DNA from: Pantoea eucalypti
Lineage (GTDB): Bacteria; Pseudomonadota; Gammaproteobacteria; Enterobacterales; Enterobacteriaceae
Assembly: GCF_009646115.1 (NCBI RefSeq)
Contig: NZ_CP045720.1
Span: 1,426,001 to 1,490,000 of the forward strand
Length of the DNA: 64,000 nt
Direction: 5' to 3'
Below are positions 18,676 through 27,579 of this stretch, piece after piece (position 1 is the first letter of the stretch; each line of letters opens with the position of its first letter). Both the position numbers and the translations under genes were made by a program. The notes beneath the pieces are model-generated. The model was not told the origin of the DNA. It ran no database searches and saw only the letters and a list, made by a program, of their open reading frames with translations.

Positions 18676-21600
18676 TCTGCGGCCTCCGTACGGCCAAAGC
18701 GTCGGCGGGTAGCATGCGCCAGGCGGTCAAACAGCAGGTAGATCACCGGTGTGGTGAACAGCGTCAGTACCTGACTCAGAATCAGGCCACCGACCATGGC
18801 GATTCCCAGCGGATGACGCAATTCGGCACCGACGCCGGTGCTGAGCATCAGCGGCAGCGCACCGAGAAGGGCTGCCAGTGTGGTCATCAGAATCGGACGG
18901 AAGCGCAACAGACAGGCCTGATAGATGGCATCTACCGGCTTCATGCCCTGTTCACGTTCGGCTGCCAGCGCAAAGTCGATCATCATGATGGCGTTCTTTT
19001 TCACGATGCCGATCAGCAGGATGATGCCGATAATTGCCACGATATCCAGCTCATTGCCGCTGAGCATCAGCGCCAGCAGCGCGCCGACACCGGCAGTGGG
19101 CAGTGTTGAGAGAATCGTAATCGGGTGAATAAAGCTTTCATAGAGCACGCCCAGCACGATGTACATCGCCACGATGGCTGCCACAATCAGCCAGACGGTG
19201 CTGCTGAGCGCCGCCTCAAACGCCAGCGTACTGCCCTGGAACTGGGTCATCAGCTCCGCGGGCATGCCCAGCTGCGCTTCCGCCTGCGACACCGCCTTCA
19301 CCGCATCTTCCAGCGAATAGCCATCAGCCACGTTGAAGGAGAAGGTCGCCGACGGGAACTGGTCCAGATGGTTAATGCTGAGCGGCGTGTGACGCTGTTC
19401 AATACGGGCGATGGCGCTCAGCGGAACGCTGCCGCCATCACTGCTGTTAAGGCGAATTGCCTCCAGGCTCTCCAGCCCCGGTGTGGCGTTATTATCCTGC
19501 TCCAGCACCACACGATACTGATTTGCCTGGGTATAGATGGTGGAGATGAGTCGCTGCCCAAACGCGTTGTACAGCGCGTTATCGACATCGGCCATGCTGA
19601 TACCGAGGCGGCTGGCGCTGTCGCGGTCAACGTTGACATAAGCTTCCAGCCCCTGATCCTGCCAGTCACTGCTGACGTCACGCAGCTGTGGCAGGGTACT
19701 GAGCCGGGTCAGCAGGGCCGGCACCCAGGTGCTGAGCGACGACAGGGAGCCGGACTGCAGCGTGAACTGGTACGGCGTGCGGCTCGCCTGGGTATCGATG
19801 GTGAGATCCTGCACCGCCTGCAGCCAGAGCTGCACGCCCGGCAGCTGACTGACCTGTTGTTGCAGGCGTTGCTGAATAGCCGGAATGCGGTCGTCGCGTT
19901 GATCCAGAGGTTTAAGGTTAATCTGCAGTCGCGCGCTGTTCAGTGAGGCATTGGTGCCATCGACGCCGACGAACGAGGTCATGCTCTCAACCGCCGGATC
20001 TTTCATGATGATGGAGGCAACGTCGCGGGTGCGCTCTGCCATGCTGGCGTAGGAGACCGACTGCGGTGCCTGCAGCGTACCCTGAATAATGCTGTTGTCC
20101 TGCTGCGGGAAAAAGCCTTTCGGGATCACCATCCACAGCAGCAGCGTCAGCACAAGGGTGCCAAGCGCGACCGACAATGTCAGCCAGGGGTGATTCAGCA
20201 CCCGTTTCAGGCCACGGCCATAGGCGGCCACGATACGATCAAAAATCGCCTCGCTGGCCCGTGAAAAGCGGTTCTGTTTACGCAGCGACTCTGCGCTCAG
20301 CATCCGGGCGCACATCATCGGCGTCAGGGTGAGTGACACTACTGCGGAAATCAGAATCGCTACGGCCAGCGTCACGGCAAATTCGCGGAACAGACGGCCA
20401 ATTACGTCGCCCATAAACAGCAGTGGAATCAGTACCGCAATCAGCGAAAAGGTCAGGGAGATAATGGTAAAGCCGATCTCACCGGCACCTTTCAGCGCGG
20501 CGGTAAGCGGCTTTTCCCCTTTTTCGATATAGCGCGAGATGTTCTCAATCACCACAATGGCATCATCGACCACAAAACCCGTGGCAATGGTCAGCGCCAT
20601 CAGCGTCAGGTTATTAATGGAAAAACCGAGAAAGTACATCGCCGCAAAGGTGCCGATCAGCGACAGCGGCACCGCCACCGCCGGGATCAGCGTGGCGGGC
20701 ACGTTACGCAGGAACAGATAGATAATCATCACCACCAGCGCCATCGCCAGTATCAGCTCAAACTGCGTGTCGTTCACCGACGCGCGAATATTGGTGGTGC
20801 GGTCGGTGAGCAGTTTCACCTCTACCGATTTGGGCAGCGTTTCGGTCAGGGCGGGCAACATGGCACGGATATTATCTGCAGTGGCGATAATATTAGCGCC
20901 AGGCTGACGCTGGACATTAAGCACAATCGCCGCATCGCGATTGGCCCAGGCGCCAAGCCAGCTGTTTTCTGCTCCCTGTTCAATGGTCGCCACGTCACCA
21001 AGACGCACCGGCGCGCCATTTTTGTAGCTGATAATCAGCTGGCGATAATCTTCCGCGGATTTCATCTGGTCATTGGCTGACAGGGTAATAGAACGCGTCG
21101 GACCATCCAGGCTGCCTTTGGCGGAGTTAACGTTGGCATTGCTGATGGCGGTTCGCACCGTTTCACTGGTCAGACCCAGCGCCGCCAGCGCCTGCGCATT
21201 CATTTTTACCCGCACTGCCGGGCGCTGACCGCCTGACAGTGTGACCAGGCCGACACCGCTGACCTGCGAAATTTTCTGCGCGACCCGCGTTTCCACCATG
21301 TCCTGCACCTGCGTCAGCGGCATGCTGCGCGTCGTGACGGCCAGCGTCATGATGGGCGGATCGGCAGGGTTTACTTTGCTGTAGACCGGTGGATTGGGCA
21401 GGTCGTTGGGCAACAGATTAGTGGCGGAGTTAATGGCCGCCTGCACCTCCTGCTCGGCCACATCCAGCGGCAGCGTCAGCTGAAACTGCAGTGTTACCAC
21501 CGAGGCACCGCCGGAGCTTTGCGATGCCATCTGTTTCAGCCCCGACATCTGACCAAACTGACGCTCTAGTGGGGCGGTAATGGAGGAGGTGACCACATCC

Positions 21601-21794
21601 GGGCTGGCACCAGGATAAAGCGTAACCACCTGGATAGTCGGATAATCGACTTCCGGCAGTGCCGAGACCGGCAGGAACCGGTAGCCCAGCACTCCGGCCA
21701 GCAAAATCGCAATCATCAACAGCGTGGTGGCGACCGGACGCAGAATAAACTGGCGTGACGGCCCGTCACTGTGATCGGGAGGCATGACCTGCAT
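18672..21794 (-). CDS. mdtB: RND multidrug efflux permease MdtB
   Basis: This 1040-residue protein is the same length as E. coli MdtB. Its RND layout matches MdtC: N-terminal [12 protein letters not shown], helix 4 [14 protein letters not shown] with paired aspartates, and [20 protein letters not shown] near the C-terminus. It is the second permease of the MdtABC-TolC pump; in E. coli two MdtB and one MdtC form the trimer, with MdtB thought to carry proton flow. The ATG at 21792-21794 shares one base with the mdtA stop (TAATG). No broken or missing segment is seen. Confidence 0.97.
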   Translation of the reverse strand: MQVMPPDHSDGPSRQFILRPVATTLLMIAILLAGVLGYRFLPVSALPEVDYPTIQVVTLYPGASPDVVTSSITAPLERQFGQMSGLKQMASQSSGGASVVTLQFQLTLPLDVAEQEVQAAINSATNLLPNDLPNPPVYSKVNPADPPIMTLAVTTRSMPLTQVQDMVETRVAQKISQVSGVGLVTLSGGQRPAVRVKMNAQALAALGLTSETVRTAISNANVNSAKGSLDGPTRSITLSANDQMKSAEDYRQLIISYKNGAPVRLGDVATIEQGAENSWLGAWANRDAAIVLNVQRQPGANIIATADNIRAMLPALTETLPKSVEVKLLTDRTTNIRASVNDTQFELILAMALVVMIIYLFLRNVPATLIPAVAVPLSLIGTFAAMYFLGFSINNLTLMALTIATGFVVDDAIVVIENISRYIEKGEKPLTAALKGAGEIGFTIISLTFSLIAVLIPLLFMGDVIGRLFREFAVTLAVAILISAVVSLTLTPMMCARMLSAESLRKQNRFSRASEAIFDRIVAAYGRGLKRVLNHPWLTLSVALGTLVLTLLLWMVIPKGFFPQQDNSIIQGTLQAPQSVSYASMAERTRDVASIIMKDPAVESMTSFVGVDGTNASLNSARLQINLKPLDQRDDRIPAIQQRLQQQVSQLPGVQLWLQAVQDLTIDTQASRTPYQFTLQSGSLSSLSTWVPALLTRLSTLPQLRDVSSDWQDQGLEAYVNVDRDSASRLGISMADVDNALYNAFGQRLISTIYTQANQYRVVLEQDNNATPGLESLEAIRLNSSDGGSVPLSAIARIEQRHTPLSINHLDQFPSATFSFNVADGYSLEDAVKAVSQAEAQLGMPAELMTQFQGSTLAFEAALSSTVWLIVAAIVAMYIVLGVLYESFIHPITILSTLPTAGVGALLALMLSGNELDIVAIIGIILLIGIVKKNAIMMIDFALAAEREQGMKPVDAIYQACLLRFRPILMTTLAALLGALPLMLSTGVGAELRHPLGIAMVGGLILSQVLTLFTTPVIYLLFDRLAHATRRRFGRTEAAE

Positions 21795-23032
21795 TACTCA
21801 CGCTCTCCTTTTGACGGCAGGGCGGCGCGGGTGGCGCGCGGTGCGTTGCTCTGCGGCGCGACCACCTCGACTTTCGCGCCTTCGGTCAGACGATCCAGAC
21901 CATCGGTCACGACCCGTTCACCGGCTTCCAGACCGGCGCTGACCACCACTTTCTGGCTATCCTGCAGGCCGGCAATCACGCTTTTCTTGCTCACCTTGTT
22001 GTCACTGTTGACCACCCAGACAAAGTGGCCTTCGTTGCCCATCTGTAATGCGGCAGGCGGAATCACAACGGCATTCTGCAAGGTGTTGACCTTGAGCCGA
22101 ACATTGACGAACTGATTAGGGAAGAGGGCGTCGTCCTGATTATCAAACCGCGCTTTGATTTTTATGGTGCCGGTCGTCACATCAATCTGGTTATCGAGGC
22201 TCAGCAGTTTGCCGCTGGCGATTAAATTCTCATTACTGCGATCCCAGGCCTCCACCAGCAGCGGCTGGCCGCTTTTCTGTGCCTTGAGAATGGAACTGAT
22301 GCTGTTCTCCGCCAGGGTAAAGACCACATCAATCGGGTGCGTCTGGGTGATCACGACGATACCGGTGGTGTCGCCACTGGTGACGTAGTTGCCGACATCC
22401 ACCTGTTTCAGGCCGACACGGCCGGCAATCGGTGCAGTGATTTTGCTGTAGGTCAGATTGAGCTGCGCACTGGCGACGCTTCCCTCATCCGCTTTCAGGA
22501 TGCCCAGCGTTTCATTCACCAGTGAGCGCTGGGTATCCAGCTCCTGCTGCGATACCAGCGACGTTTTTGCCAGCTTCTCGAAGCGCGCCAGGTCGCGACG
22601 GGCATTGGCCAGCGTCGCCTGATCTTTCGCCAGCTGGCCCTGAGCCTGGGTTAACGCCACCTGGTAAGGACGTGGGTCGACTTCTGCCAGCAGATCGCCC
22701 GCGTTGACCTGCTGGCCTTCGGTAAAGTGGATCGCCAGCAGATCGCCATTGACCCGGCTGCGCACCGTGGCCGTGTTAGCCGCCGTGACGGTACCCAATC
22801 CGCTAAGGTATTGCGGCACGCTCTGGCTGGTAGCCGTCGCTGCCTGAACAGGGGCGAGTGGCCGACGAGCGCCGTCACCGCTGCCCTTGCCACCTCGAGG
22901 CCCGGGCGAGTCCGTCTGGCTGCTGCTCTGTGGCTGGGCAGTGCGCTGCCAGGCATAGTAGCCGCCAGCGGCCACAGCAATCAGGGCCAGTGCGATCAGT
23001 GTTTTCTTCATAACAGGGTGTCGGGTGCTCAT
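21794..23032 (-). CDS. mdtA: Membrane fusion protein MdtA
   Basis: This 412-residue periplasmic adaptor (E. coli 415) has an N-terminal membrane anchor ([20 protein letters not shown], about 9-28) and a glycine/arginine-rich linker. A lipoyl half-motif [14 protein letters not shown] is followed by a coiled-coil hairpin (about 115-185) and the second lipoyl half [20 protein letters not shown]. The beta-barrel part follows. MdtA links MdtB/MdtC to TolC. It is the first gene of the six-gene operon. The farther ATG (23030-23032) is kept because GGAGAG lies upstream of it and the alternative at 23009-23011 has no ribosome site. Confidence 0.95.
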   Translation of the reverse strand: MSTRHPVMKKTLIALALIAVAAGGYYAWQRTAQPQSSSQTDSPGPRGGKGSGDGARRPLAPVQAATATSQSVPQYLSGLGTVTAANTATVRSRVNGDLLAIHFTEGQQVNAGDLLAEVDPRPYQVALTQAQGQLAKDQATLANARRDLARFEKLAKTSLVSQQELDTQRSLVNETLGILKADEGSVASAQLNLTYSKITAPIAGRVGLKQVDVGNYVTSGDTTGIVVITQTHPIDVVFTLAENSISSILKAQKSGQPLLVEAWDRSNENLIASGKLLSLDNQIDVTTGTIKIKARFDNQDDALFPNQFVNVRLKVNTLQNAVVIPPAALQMGNEGHFVWVVNSDNKVSKKSVIAGLQDSQKVVVSAGLEAGERVVTDGLDRLTEGAKVEVVAPQSNAPRATRAALPSKGERE

Positions 23033-23122
23033 GATTGTTGATGCTCTCCAGCAGTGACGTAGTCCCAGGCGCAGGCATCAAATGGGTAGCCTGCAAACGA
23101 CAGAGTGTAGTCGCCTCTGACA

Positions 23123-23140
23123 GGCAAAATTTGAAGGAAA
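23123..23140 (-). promoter_or_regulatory. Candidate BaeR box upstream of mdtA
   Basis: Read on the minus strand, TTTCCTTCAAATTTTGCC matches about 11 of 18 positions of the E. coli BaeR consensus as I recall it (TTTTTCTCCATDATTGGC). It lies about 91-108 bases before the mdtA start, where BaeR acts in E. coli. The match is partial. Confidence 0.25.
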
Positions 23141-23272
23141 TAAGGATATCTGTCAGGGCCGGGTAATTATGCCTGTTATTACATTAATCGCAGCACAATC
23201 GTCATAAAGGCGTGAAAACACTTTGCTATGCTGAGAAACAGGCAGTTTGTCAGGCAAATTAAGGAGCAGATA

Positions 23273-24232
23273 ATGAGTCAGAATCAAACCCGGCAGTTGG
23301 GTGACAGTGGGATTACGGTGCCGTTACTGACGTTTGGCGGCAATGTGTTTGGCTGGACGGTGGATCAATCCACCTCGTTTTCTCTGCTGGATGGGCTGGT
23401 TGAACGAGGGCTGTGGTTCATCGATACCGCCGATGTCTACTCCCGCTGGGCGCCAGGCAATAAAGGCGGTGAATCCGAAACCATTATTGGAGAGTGGCTG
23501 AAAAAAAGCGGAAAACGTGACCAGATTGTGCTGGCAACCAAAGTTGGCATGGAAATGTCGCCTGAGAAGACCGGGCTGAAGCCGCAATATATCCGTCAGG
23601 CAGTCGAAGATTCACTTCGCCGCTTACAGACTGACTATATCGATCTCTATCAGGCACACCGCGACGATCAGGATACGCCGCTGACGGAAACGCTGAGCAC
23701 CTTTGACAGCCTGATCCGTGAAGGTAAAGTGCGCGCCATTGGTGCCTCCAATTACAGCGCAGCGCGTCTGCAGGAGGCGTTGAAGGTGAGTGAATCGCAG
23801 GGGCTGGCGCGTTATGAAACGCTGCAACCGCAATATAACCTGTTTGACCGCCAGCCTTATGAGTCGGAACTGGAGCCCGTTGTCATGGCGCAGGGTTTAG
23901 GCGTGATCAACTACTACTCGCTGGCCAGCGGTTTTCTCAGTGGCAAATATCGTGATGCAGCAGATGCCGGTAAAAGCGCACGCGGGCAGGGCGTGGTGGA
24001 GAAATACCTTAACCCGCGCGGTCTGCGGATCCTGGATGCGCTGGATGCCATCAGTGAAGCCCATCAGGCGACGCCAGCTCAGGTGGCACTGGCATGGCTG
24101 ATTGCCCGTCCTGGCATCACCGCCCCGATCGTCAGTGCGACGTCGATTAAACAACTCGACGATCTGGCTGGTGCGATGCAACTGACGCTGACCCCCGCGC
24201 AGATCGCGCAACTGAACCAGGCGAGCCGTTAA
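23273..24232 (+). CDS. Aldo/keto reductase
   Basis: This 319-residue NADPH-dependent aldo/keto reductase is of the short AKR7/YdhF-Tas-like kind. The catalytic tetrad is visible: Asp and Tyr in FIDTADVYS (about 49-57), Lys in LATKVGM (about 87) and His in YQAHRDD (about 127). C-terminal PIVSATSIKQLDDL forms the NADPH phosphate-binding loop. Such enzymes reduce aldehydes in the cytoplasm; the natural substrate is unknown. The ATG at 23273 is chosen because AAGGAG lies six bases upstream; an upstream in-frame ATG has no ribosome site. It is divergent from mdtA across 240 bases and ends in a strong terminator, so it is a single-gene unit. Confidence 0.92.
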   Translation: MSQNQTRQLGDSGITVPLLTFGGNVFGWTVDQSTSFSLLDGLVERGLWFIDTADVYSRWAPGNKGGESETIIGEWLKKSGKRDQIVLATKVGMEMSPEKTGLKPQYIRQAVEDSLRRLQTDYIDLYQAHRDDQDTPLTETLSTFDSLIREGKVRAIGASNYSAARLQEALKVSESQGLARYETLQPQYNLFDRQPYESELEPVVMAQGLGVINYYSLASGFLSGKYRDAADAGKSARGQGVVEKYLNPRGLRILDALDAISEAHQATPAQVALAWLIARPGITAPIVSATSIKQLDDLAGAMQLTLTPAQIAQLNQASR

Positions 24233-24236
24233 CTTC

Positions 24237-24259
24237 AGGGGCGCCAGCGCCCCTTTTTT
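24237..24259 (+). terminator. Intrinsic terminator of the aldo/keto reductase gene
   Basis: AGGGGCGC and GCGCCCCT form a perfect eight-pair stem with a CA centre (opening to a larger loop in practice), followed by six T. It begins five bases after the stop codon. Confidence 0.9.
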
Positions 24260-24306
24260 ACGGTATGCCTGTGCAGGAAGTAAGCCCGCCCAAAGAATAA
24301 TCAATC

Positions 24307-24322
24307 AGAGATCCCGATCACA
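24307..24322. promoter_or_regulatory. Candidate CRP site upstream of the OprB-type porin
   Basis: AGAGA, six bases, TCACA matches 8 of 10 conserved positions of the CRP half-sites TGTGA/TCACA. It lies about 120 bases before a sugar porin gene, where catabolite control would make sense. The left half-site is poor. Confidence 0.35.
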
Positions 24323-24439
24323 CTTGCATTAATAAACGGATGTTACGGGAAATTATGCGCACGTATTTATAAAAAACAGCGTTTACCCAGCACTATCCTC
24401 TGCGCGTCACTTCCCGTAACTCACATAAGAATAAACAAG

Positions 24440-25780
24440 ATGAAAAACAGAAAAGCACCCACCTTTTCCGCTGCCAGTATGGCAACGGGCACCCTGATCC
24501 TGGCCATTTTTTCTTCACAAGCCATGGCTGCTGACGCGCTGAGTCCGGACTCCGAATGGATGTTTGGTGACTGGGGCGGCTACCGAACGCAATTGCAGGA
24601 TGACGGCATCAAGTTTGACGTCAACTACACCATGGAGAGCGCCGCAAATTTAGGGGGTGGCGCAAATACCAACACCACCATGCGCTACAGCGACCAGTGG
24701 ACGTTCGGCACCAATTTCGACCTGCAAAAGCTGCTGGACTGGCAGGATGCCGAATTTCAGATGACCGTGACGAATCGTAACGGACAGAATGTTTCTGAGC
24801 AGGTCGCGGATCAACGCACCGGGATGCTCTCCTCCGTGCAGGAGGTGTATGGTCGCGGCCAGACCTGGCGTCTGACACAGTTCTGGTTACGCAAAGGATT
24901 GTTTAACGATGTGGTCGATCTGAAAGCCGGACGCGTGACGGTGGGTGAAGACTTCGATAATTTCGATGGCAACCTGTTCCAGAACCTGGCACTGGGCAGC
25001 GGACAGGCAGGTAACTGGCGCGGCGACCGCTGGTTCAACTGGCCGGTATCGCAGTGGGGCGGTCGGATTAAGTTCAATATCACCCCGGAGGTCTTCTTCC
25101 AGGTTGGTTTCTACAATCAGAACCGAGCTAACTATGATCGTGGAGATGGCTTCCGTCTGGATACCAGCAATTCCGAGGGCAATCTGGTGCCGGTGGAACT
25201 GGGCTGGAAACCGACGTTCGGGCCGGAGAAATTACCGGGTAACTACCGCATCGGTTATTACTATTCGTCGGTGGATGGCGATGTTTATGGCAGCTGGCGC
25301 AATGGCGGCTATCAGGATCAGGCGCATGCCTATGGCGGCTATCTGCTGTTACAGCAACAGCTGACCGCGCAGGATGGCGATGTGAATCGTGGTCTGGGCG
25401 TGCGGGTTCAGGCGGTGATGAACGATCACAAGACCTCGAAGACGGATAACTACCAGTCTATCGCGTTTACCTGGACAGGACCGTTTGATGCCCGTCCTCA
25501 GGATGAGATCGGCGTGGGCGCGTCGCGTATTCATGTGAACAGCGACTACACCCGCGCTCTGCGTCAGCAGAATCAGGCGAATGGCGAGAGCCGCTTTGAC
25601 AGCCCGACCTATCTGCCGCTTCAGGAAGGTTCAGAGTACAACTATGAGGTTTATTACAACGCCAAAGTGACGAACTGGATGTCACTGCGACCAAACCTGC
25701 AGTATGTGGTGGCGCCAGGCGCGGTAAGCGAAGTGAAAGATGCGTTTATCGGCGGTATCAGCGCCAATATCGCCTTCTGA
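24440..25780 (+). CDS. Carbohydrate-selective porin, OprB family
   Basis: This 446-residue outer-membrane protein has a signal peptide: basic MKNRK, a hydrophobic stretch, then cleavage expected after SSQAMA (about residue 30). The mature protein begins near DALSPDSEWMFGDWGGYRTQL, where GDWGGxRxxL is the OprB family start motif. Further family features are KAGRVTVGEDF (about 162-172) and the many alternating aromatic strands expected of a 16-strand barrel, ending in a C-terminal phenylalanine needed for barrel assembly. OprB porins let glucose and other sugars across the outer membrane. No sugar-uptake gene lies next to it in this window. A short AGCCC/GGGCT hairpin (about 25787-25800) follows the stop. 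Confidence 0.92.
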   Translation: MKNRKAPTFSAASMATGTLILAIFSSQAMAADALSPDSEWMFGDWGGYRTQLQDDGIKFDVNYTMESAANLGGGANTNTTMRYSDQWTFGTNFDLQKLLDWQDAEFQMTVTNRNGQNVSEQVADQRTGMLSSVQEVYGRGQTWRLTQFWLRKGLFNDVVDLKAGRVTVGEDFDNFDGNLFQNLALGSGQAGNWRGDRWFNWPVSQWGGRIKFNITPEVFFQVGFYNQNRANYDRGDGFRLDTSNSEGNLVPVELGWKPTFGPEKLPGNYRIGYYYSSVDGDVYGSWRNGGYQDQAHAYGGYLLLQQQLTAQDGDVNRGLGVRVQAVMNDHKTSKTDNYQSIAFTWTGPFDARPQDEIGVGASRIHVNSDYTRALRQQNQANGESRFDSPTYLPLQEGSEYNYEVYYNAKVTNWMSLRPNLQYVVAPGAVSEVKDAFIGGISANIAF

Positions 25781-25938
25781 TTTACAGCCCAAAAGGGCTC
25801 AGATGTATCAGGCAGACTGCTCCCAAACGTAAAGCGGTGGGAGCGTGCTCATCGTTGTCTGCAAACAAAAACGATAAGCAGTTGCCGTTTGAGATTGATG
25901 ACGAAGTTTGGCTCGGTTAGCTGTGAGATCGAGCCAGT

Positions 25939-26045
25939 GCAGTAAACACGGTCAGATCGGAAAGTCGCTTACACCAATCCCTGGCACGCTCGGCCCGCGC
26001 CGTCCATGGCGCGGGACGCTTTCCTCCTCTGACCGTGTTCCCTGC
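25939..26045. repeat. Nested palindrome (107 bp), possible structured RNA or palindromic element
   Basis: The outer arms (25939-25956 and 26028-26045) match at 16 of 18 positions around AACACGGTCAGA. GGAAAG (25959-25964) pairs with CTTTCC (26019-26024). An inner perfect hairpin joins CCCGCGCC (25994-26001) and GGCGCGGG (26008-26015). The symmetric nesting is far beyond chance. No coding capacity is seen. Confidence 0.6.
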
Positions 26046-26103
26046 TTGTTGAGTTATTCCGTCGCTGCCAGTTACACCCTGATTTGAATTTGTCAGCAGT
26101 CTG

Positions 26104-26130
26104 AAAGGGCACTTAAAGGTGCTTTTTTTT
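26104..26130 (+). terminator. Probable intrinsic terminator with T8 tract
   Basis: GCAC and GTGC flank a short loop, followed by eight consecutive T on the + strand. The stem is short and imperfect. It could end a read-through transcript of the porin gene or an RNA from the palindromic stretch. Confidence 0.4.
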
Positions 26131-26151
26131 ACATAGCAGGGCTGCCAAAGA

Positions 26152-27504
26152 TCAACGGAACATCACTTCTGCCCAGCGGGCCAGCCCGGCGGTGACGGAG
26201 GCGAAATCATCGCCGCCCGCAATCGGCGTATCCGGCAGCGTCTGCTGCAGTGCCGCGCGCAGTAACGGTGAACGCGCACTGCCGCCGGTCAGGTAGATGA
26301 CATCCGGTTTAATCTGGCTGGTGGCTAAGGCCAGCTGCACCTGCTCCAGAATTTTCTCCAGCGGCTGACTGATGGCGTCCTGCAACTGCTCCACACCAAT
26401 TTCTGTCTCTAATGCCGCGGCAATAAAGTCGAGCGAGGCGGTATGTGCCGGATTAGCTGACAGCGCAATCTTGCTCTCTTCCGCCGCACGCACCAGGCGA
26501 TAACTGAGTTTTTGCTGCCACACTTTCAGCAGGCGAGCCACCACATCACCCTGTTCAGCATCCCGCACTAAATCCCGCAGCCACTTTCCGCAGGCCGGGC
26601 TGTAGAAGTCGCTCTGTGCCGGCACATCATTTATCGCGATGGCGTTCCACCACGGCAGGGCTGGCAAGGCGGTGCCTTTCTGGGTATTACCACCCAGGCC
26701 AAGTAGCGGCATCAGGGTCTTAAACGTCAGCATGATATCCAGGTCGTTACCGCCAACGCGGCAACCGCTATGGCCCAACAGGCTTTCGCGGCGGTCGGCC
26801 TTATCACGCCACTTTGGCCCCATCAGCAACATCGAGCAGTCGGTGGTTCCGCCGCCGATATCCACAACCAGCACGGTTGTTTCCTGTTTGAGTGTGGCTT
26901 CGAAATCGAGTCCGGCTGCCACCGGTTCAAACTGAAATTCCACGTCGCGGAAACCGGCACGGTGTGCTGCGCGAAGCAGAATGCCTTCAGCCTGCTGGTT
27001 AGACTCTTCACTGCCTAAGCCCTGGAAGTTGACCGGTCGCCCGATCACAGCCTGATCGATAGCGTGATCAAGCTGGCTTTCGCCCTTTTGGCGGATGTGC
27101 AGCATCATGGCGCAGACCAGATCTTCAAACAGAGCAATCTGCTGCGGCTTCAGGCCAGTGGCACCGAGAAAGGATTTGGGGGATTTAACGAACCAGACAT
27201 CTTCGGGATCGACCATATAGTGCTGCAGCGCGGTAAGGCCAAACTGCACACTGTTGGGCTGAACCTCAATATCTTCTTCGCGGTTATAACGCAGGGCGCG
27301 CTGCAACAACGCGGTGGTTTCGCTATCAGGTGTTGCCACCTGATGATGGCGATAGAGCCATTCGCTGATCGACTCGCGGGTAGGCGCACAGATCATCGAC
27401 GGCAGCAGGCGCTGATCATTTTCCAGCGTTAACAGACGTGGCGTGCCATTTTCGCTGACTGCAATTGAGCAGTTAGCCGTACCGTAATCGAATCCTATGA
27501 ACAT
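26152..27504 (-). CDS. yegD: Hsp70-family chaperone-like protein YegD
   Basis: This protein has about 450 residues, the same as E. coli YegD. It has only the actin-like ATPase half of an Hsp70: phosphate-1 motif IGFDYGTANCSIAV at the N-terminus, phosphate-2 VVDIGGGTTDCS near residue 190, and the adenosine motif YLTGGSARSPLL near residue 410. The DnaK substrate-binding domain is lacking. Its clients are unknown. The start used is 27502-27504 (MFIGFDYG), as in E. coli; a start four codons earlier is open but not needed. It sits directly beside dgcE; the alkA gene that separates them in E. coli is absent here. Confidence 0.93.
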   Translation of the reverse strand: MFIGFDYGTANCSIAVSENGTPRLLTLENDQRLLPSMICAPTRESISEWLYRHHQVATPDSETTALLQRALRYNREEDIEVQPNSVQFGLTALQHYMVDPEDVWFVKSPKSFLGATGLKPQQIALFEDLVCAMMLHIRQKGESQLDHAIDQAVIGRPVNFQGLGSEESNQQAEGILLRAAHRAGFRDVEFQFEPVAAGLDFEATLKQETTVLVVDIGGGTTDCSMLLMGPKWRDKADRRESLLGHSGCRVGGNDLDIMLTFKTLMPLLGLGGNTQKGTALPALPWWNAIAINDVPAQSDFYSPACGKWLRDLVRDAEQGDVVARLLKVWQQKLSYRLVRAAEESKIALSANPAHTASLDFIAAALETEIGVEQLQDAISQPLEKILEQVQLALATSQIKPDVIYLTGGSARSPLLRAALQQTLPDTPIAGGDDFASVTAGLARWAEVMFR

Positions 27505-27579
27505 TTTCGCCCCCATGCCGGAAAAAAGGGGGCGACTTTAGCGCAGCTTCATCAGTGTAGCAAGCAGGTCGCGCTGGAA

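Larger units (their letters stand above)
25781..26151. other. Structured non-coding stretch between the porin gene and yegD
   Basis: No gene is seen in these 371 bases. The stretch is full of inverted repeats: AGCCC/GGGCT after the porin stop, CTCCCA/TGGGAG at 25820-25843, a nested palindrome at 25939-26045, and a short hairpin with eight T at 26104-26130. A + strand RNA ending at the T-run is possible. Both flanking genes end here: the porin is + and yegD is -. Confidence 0.5.

Noticed and set aside
25834..25850. Third ops-like sequence (GCGGTGGGAGCGTGCTC)
   Set aside because: It has extra bases inside the ops core, lacks the rest of JUMPstart and is not followed by a + strand polysaccharide gene. 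It lies in a GC-rich hairpin and is probably chance likeness.
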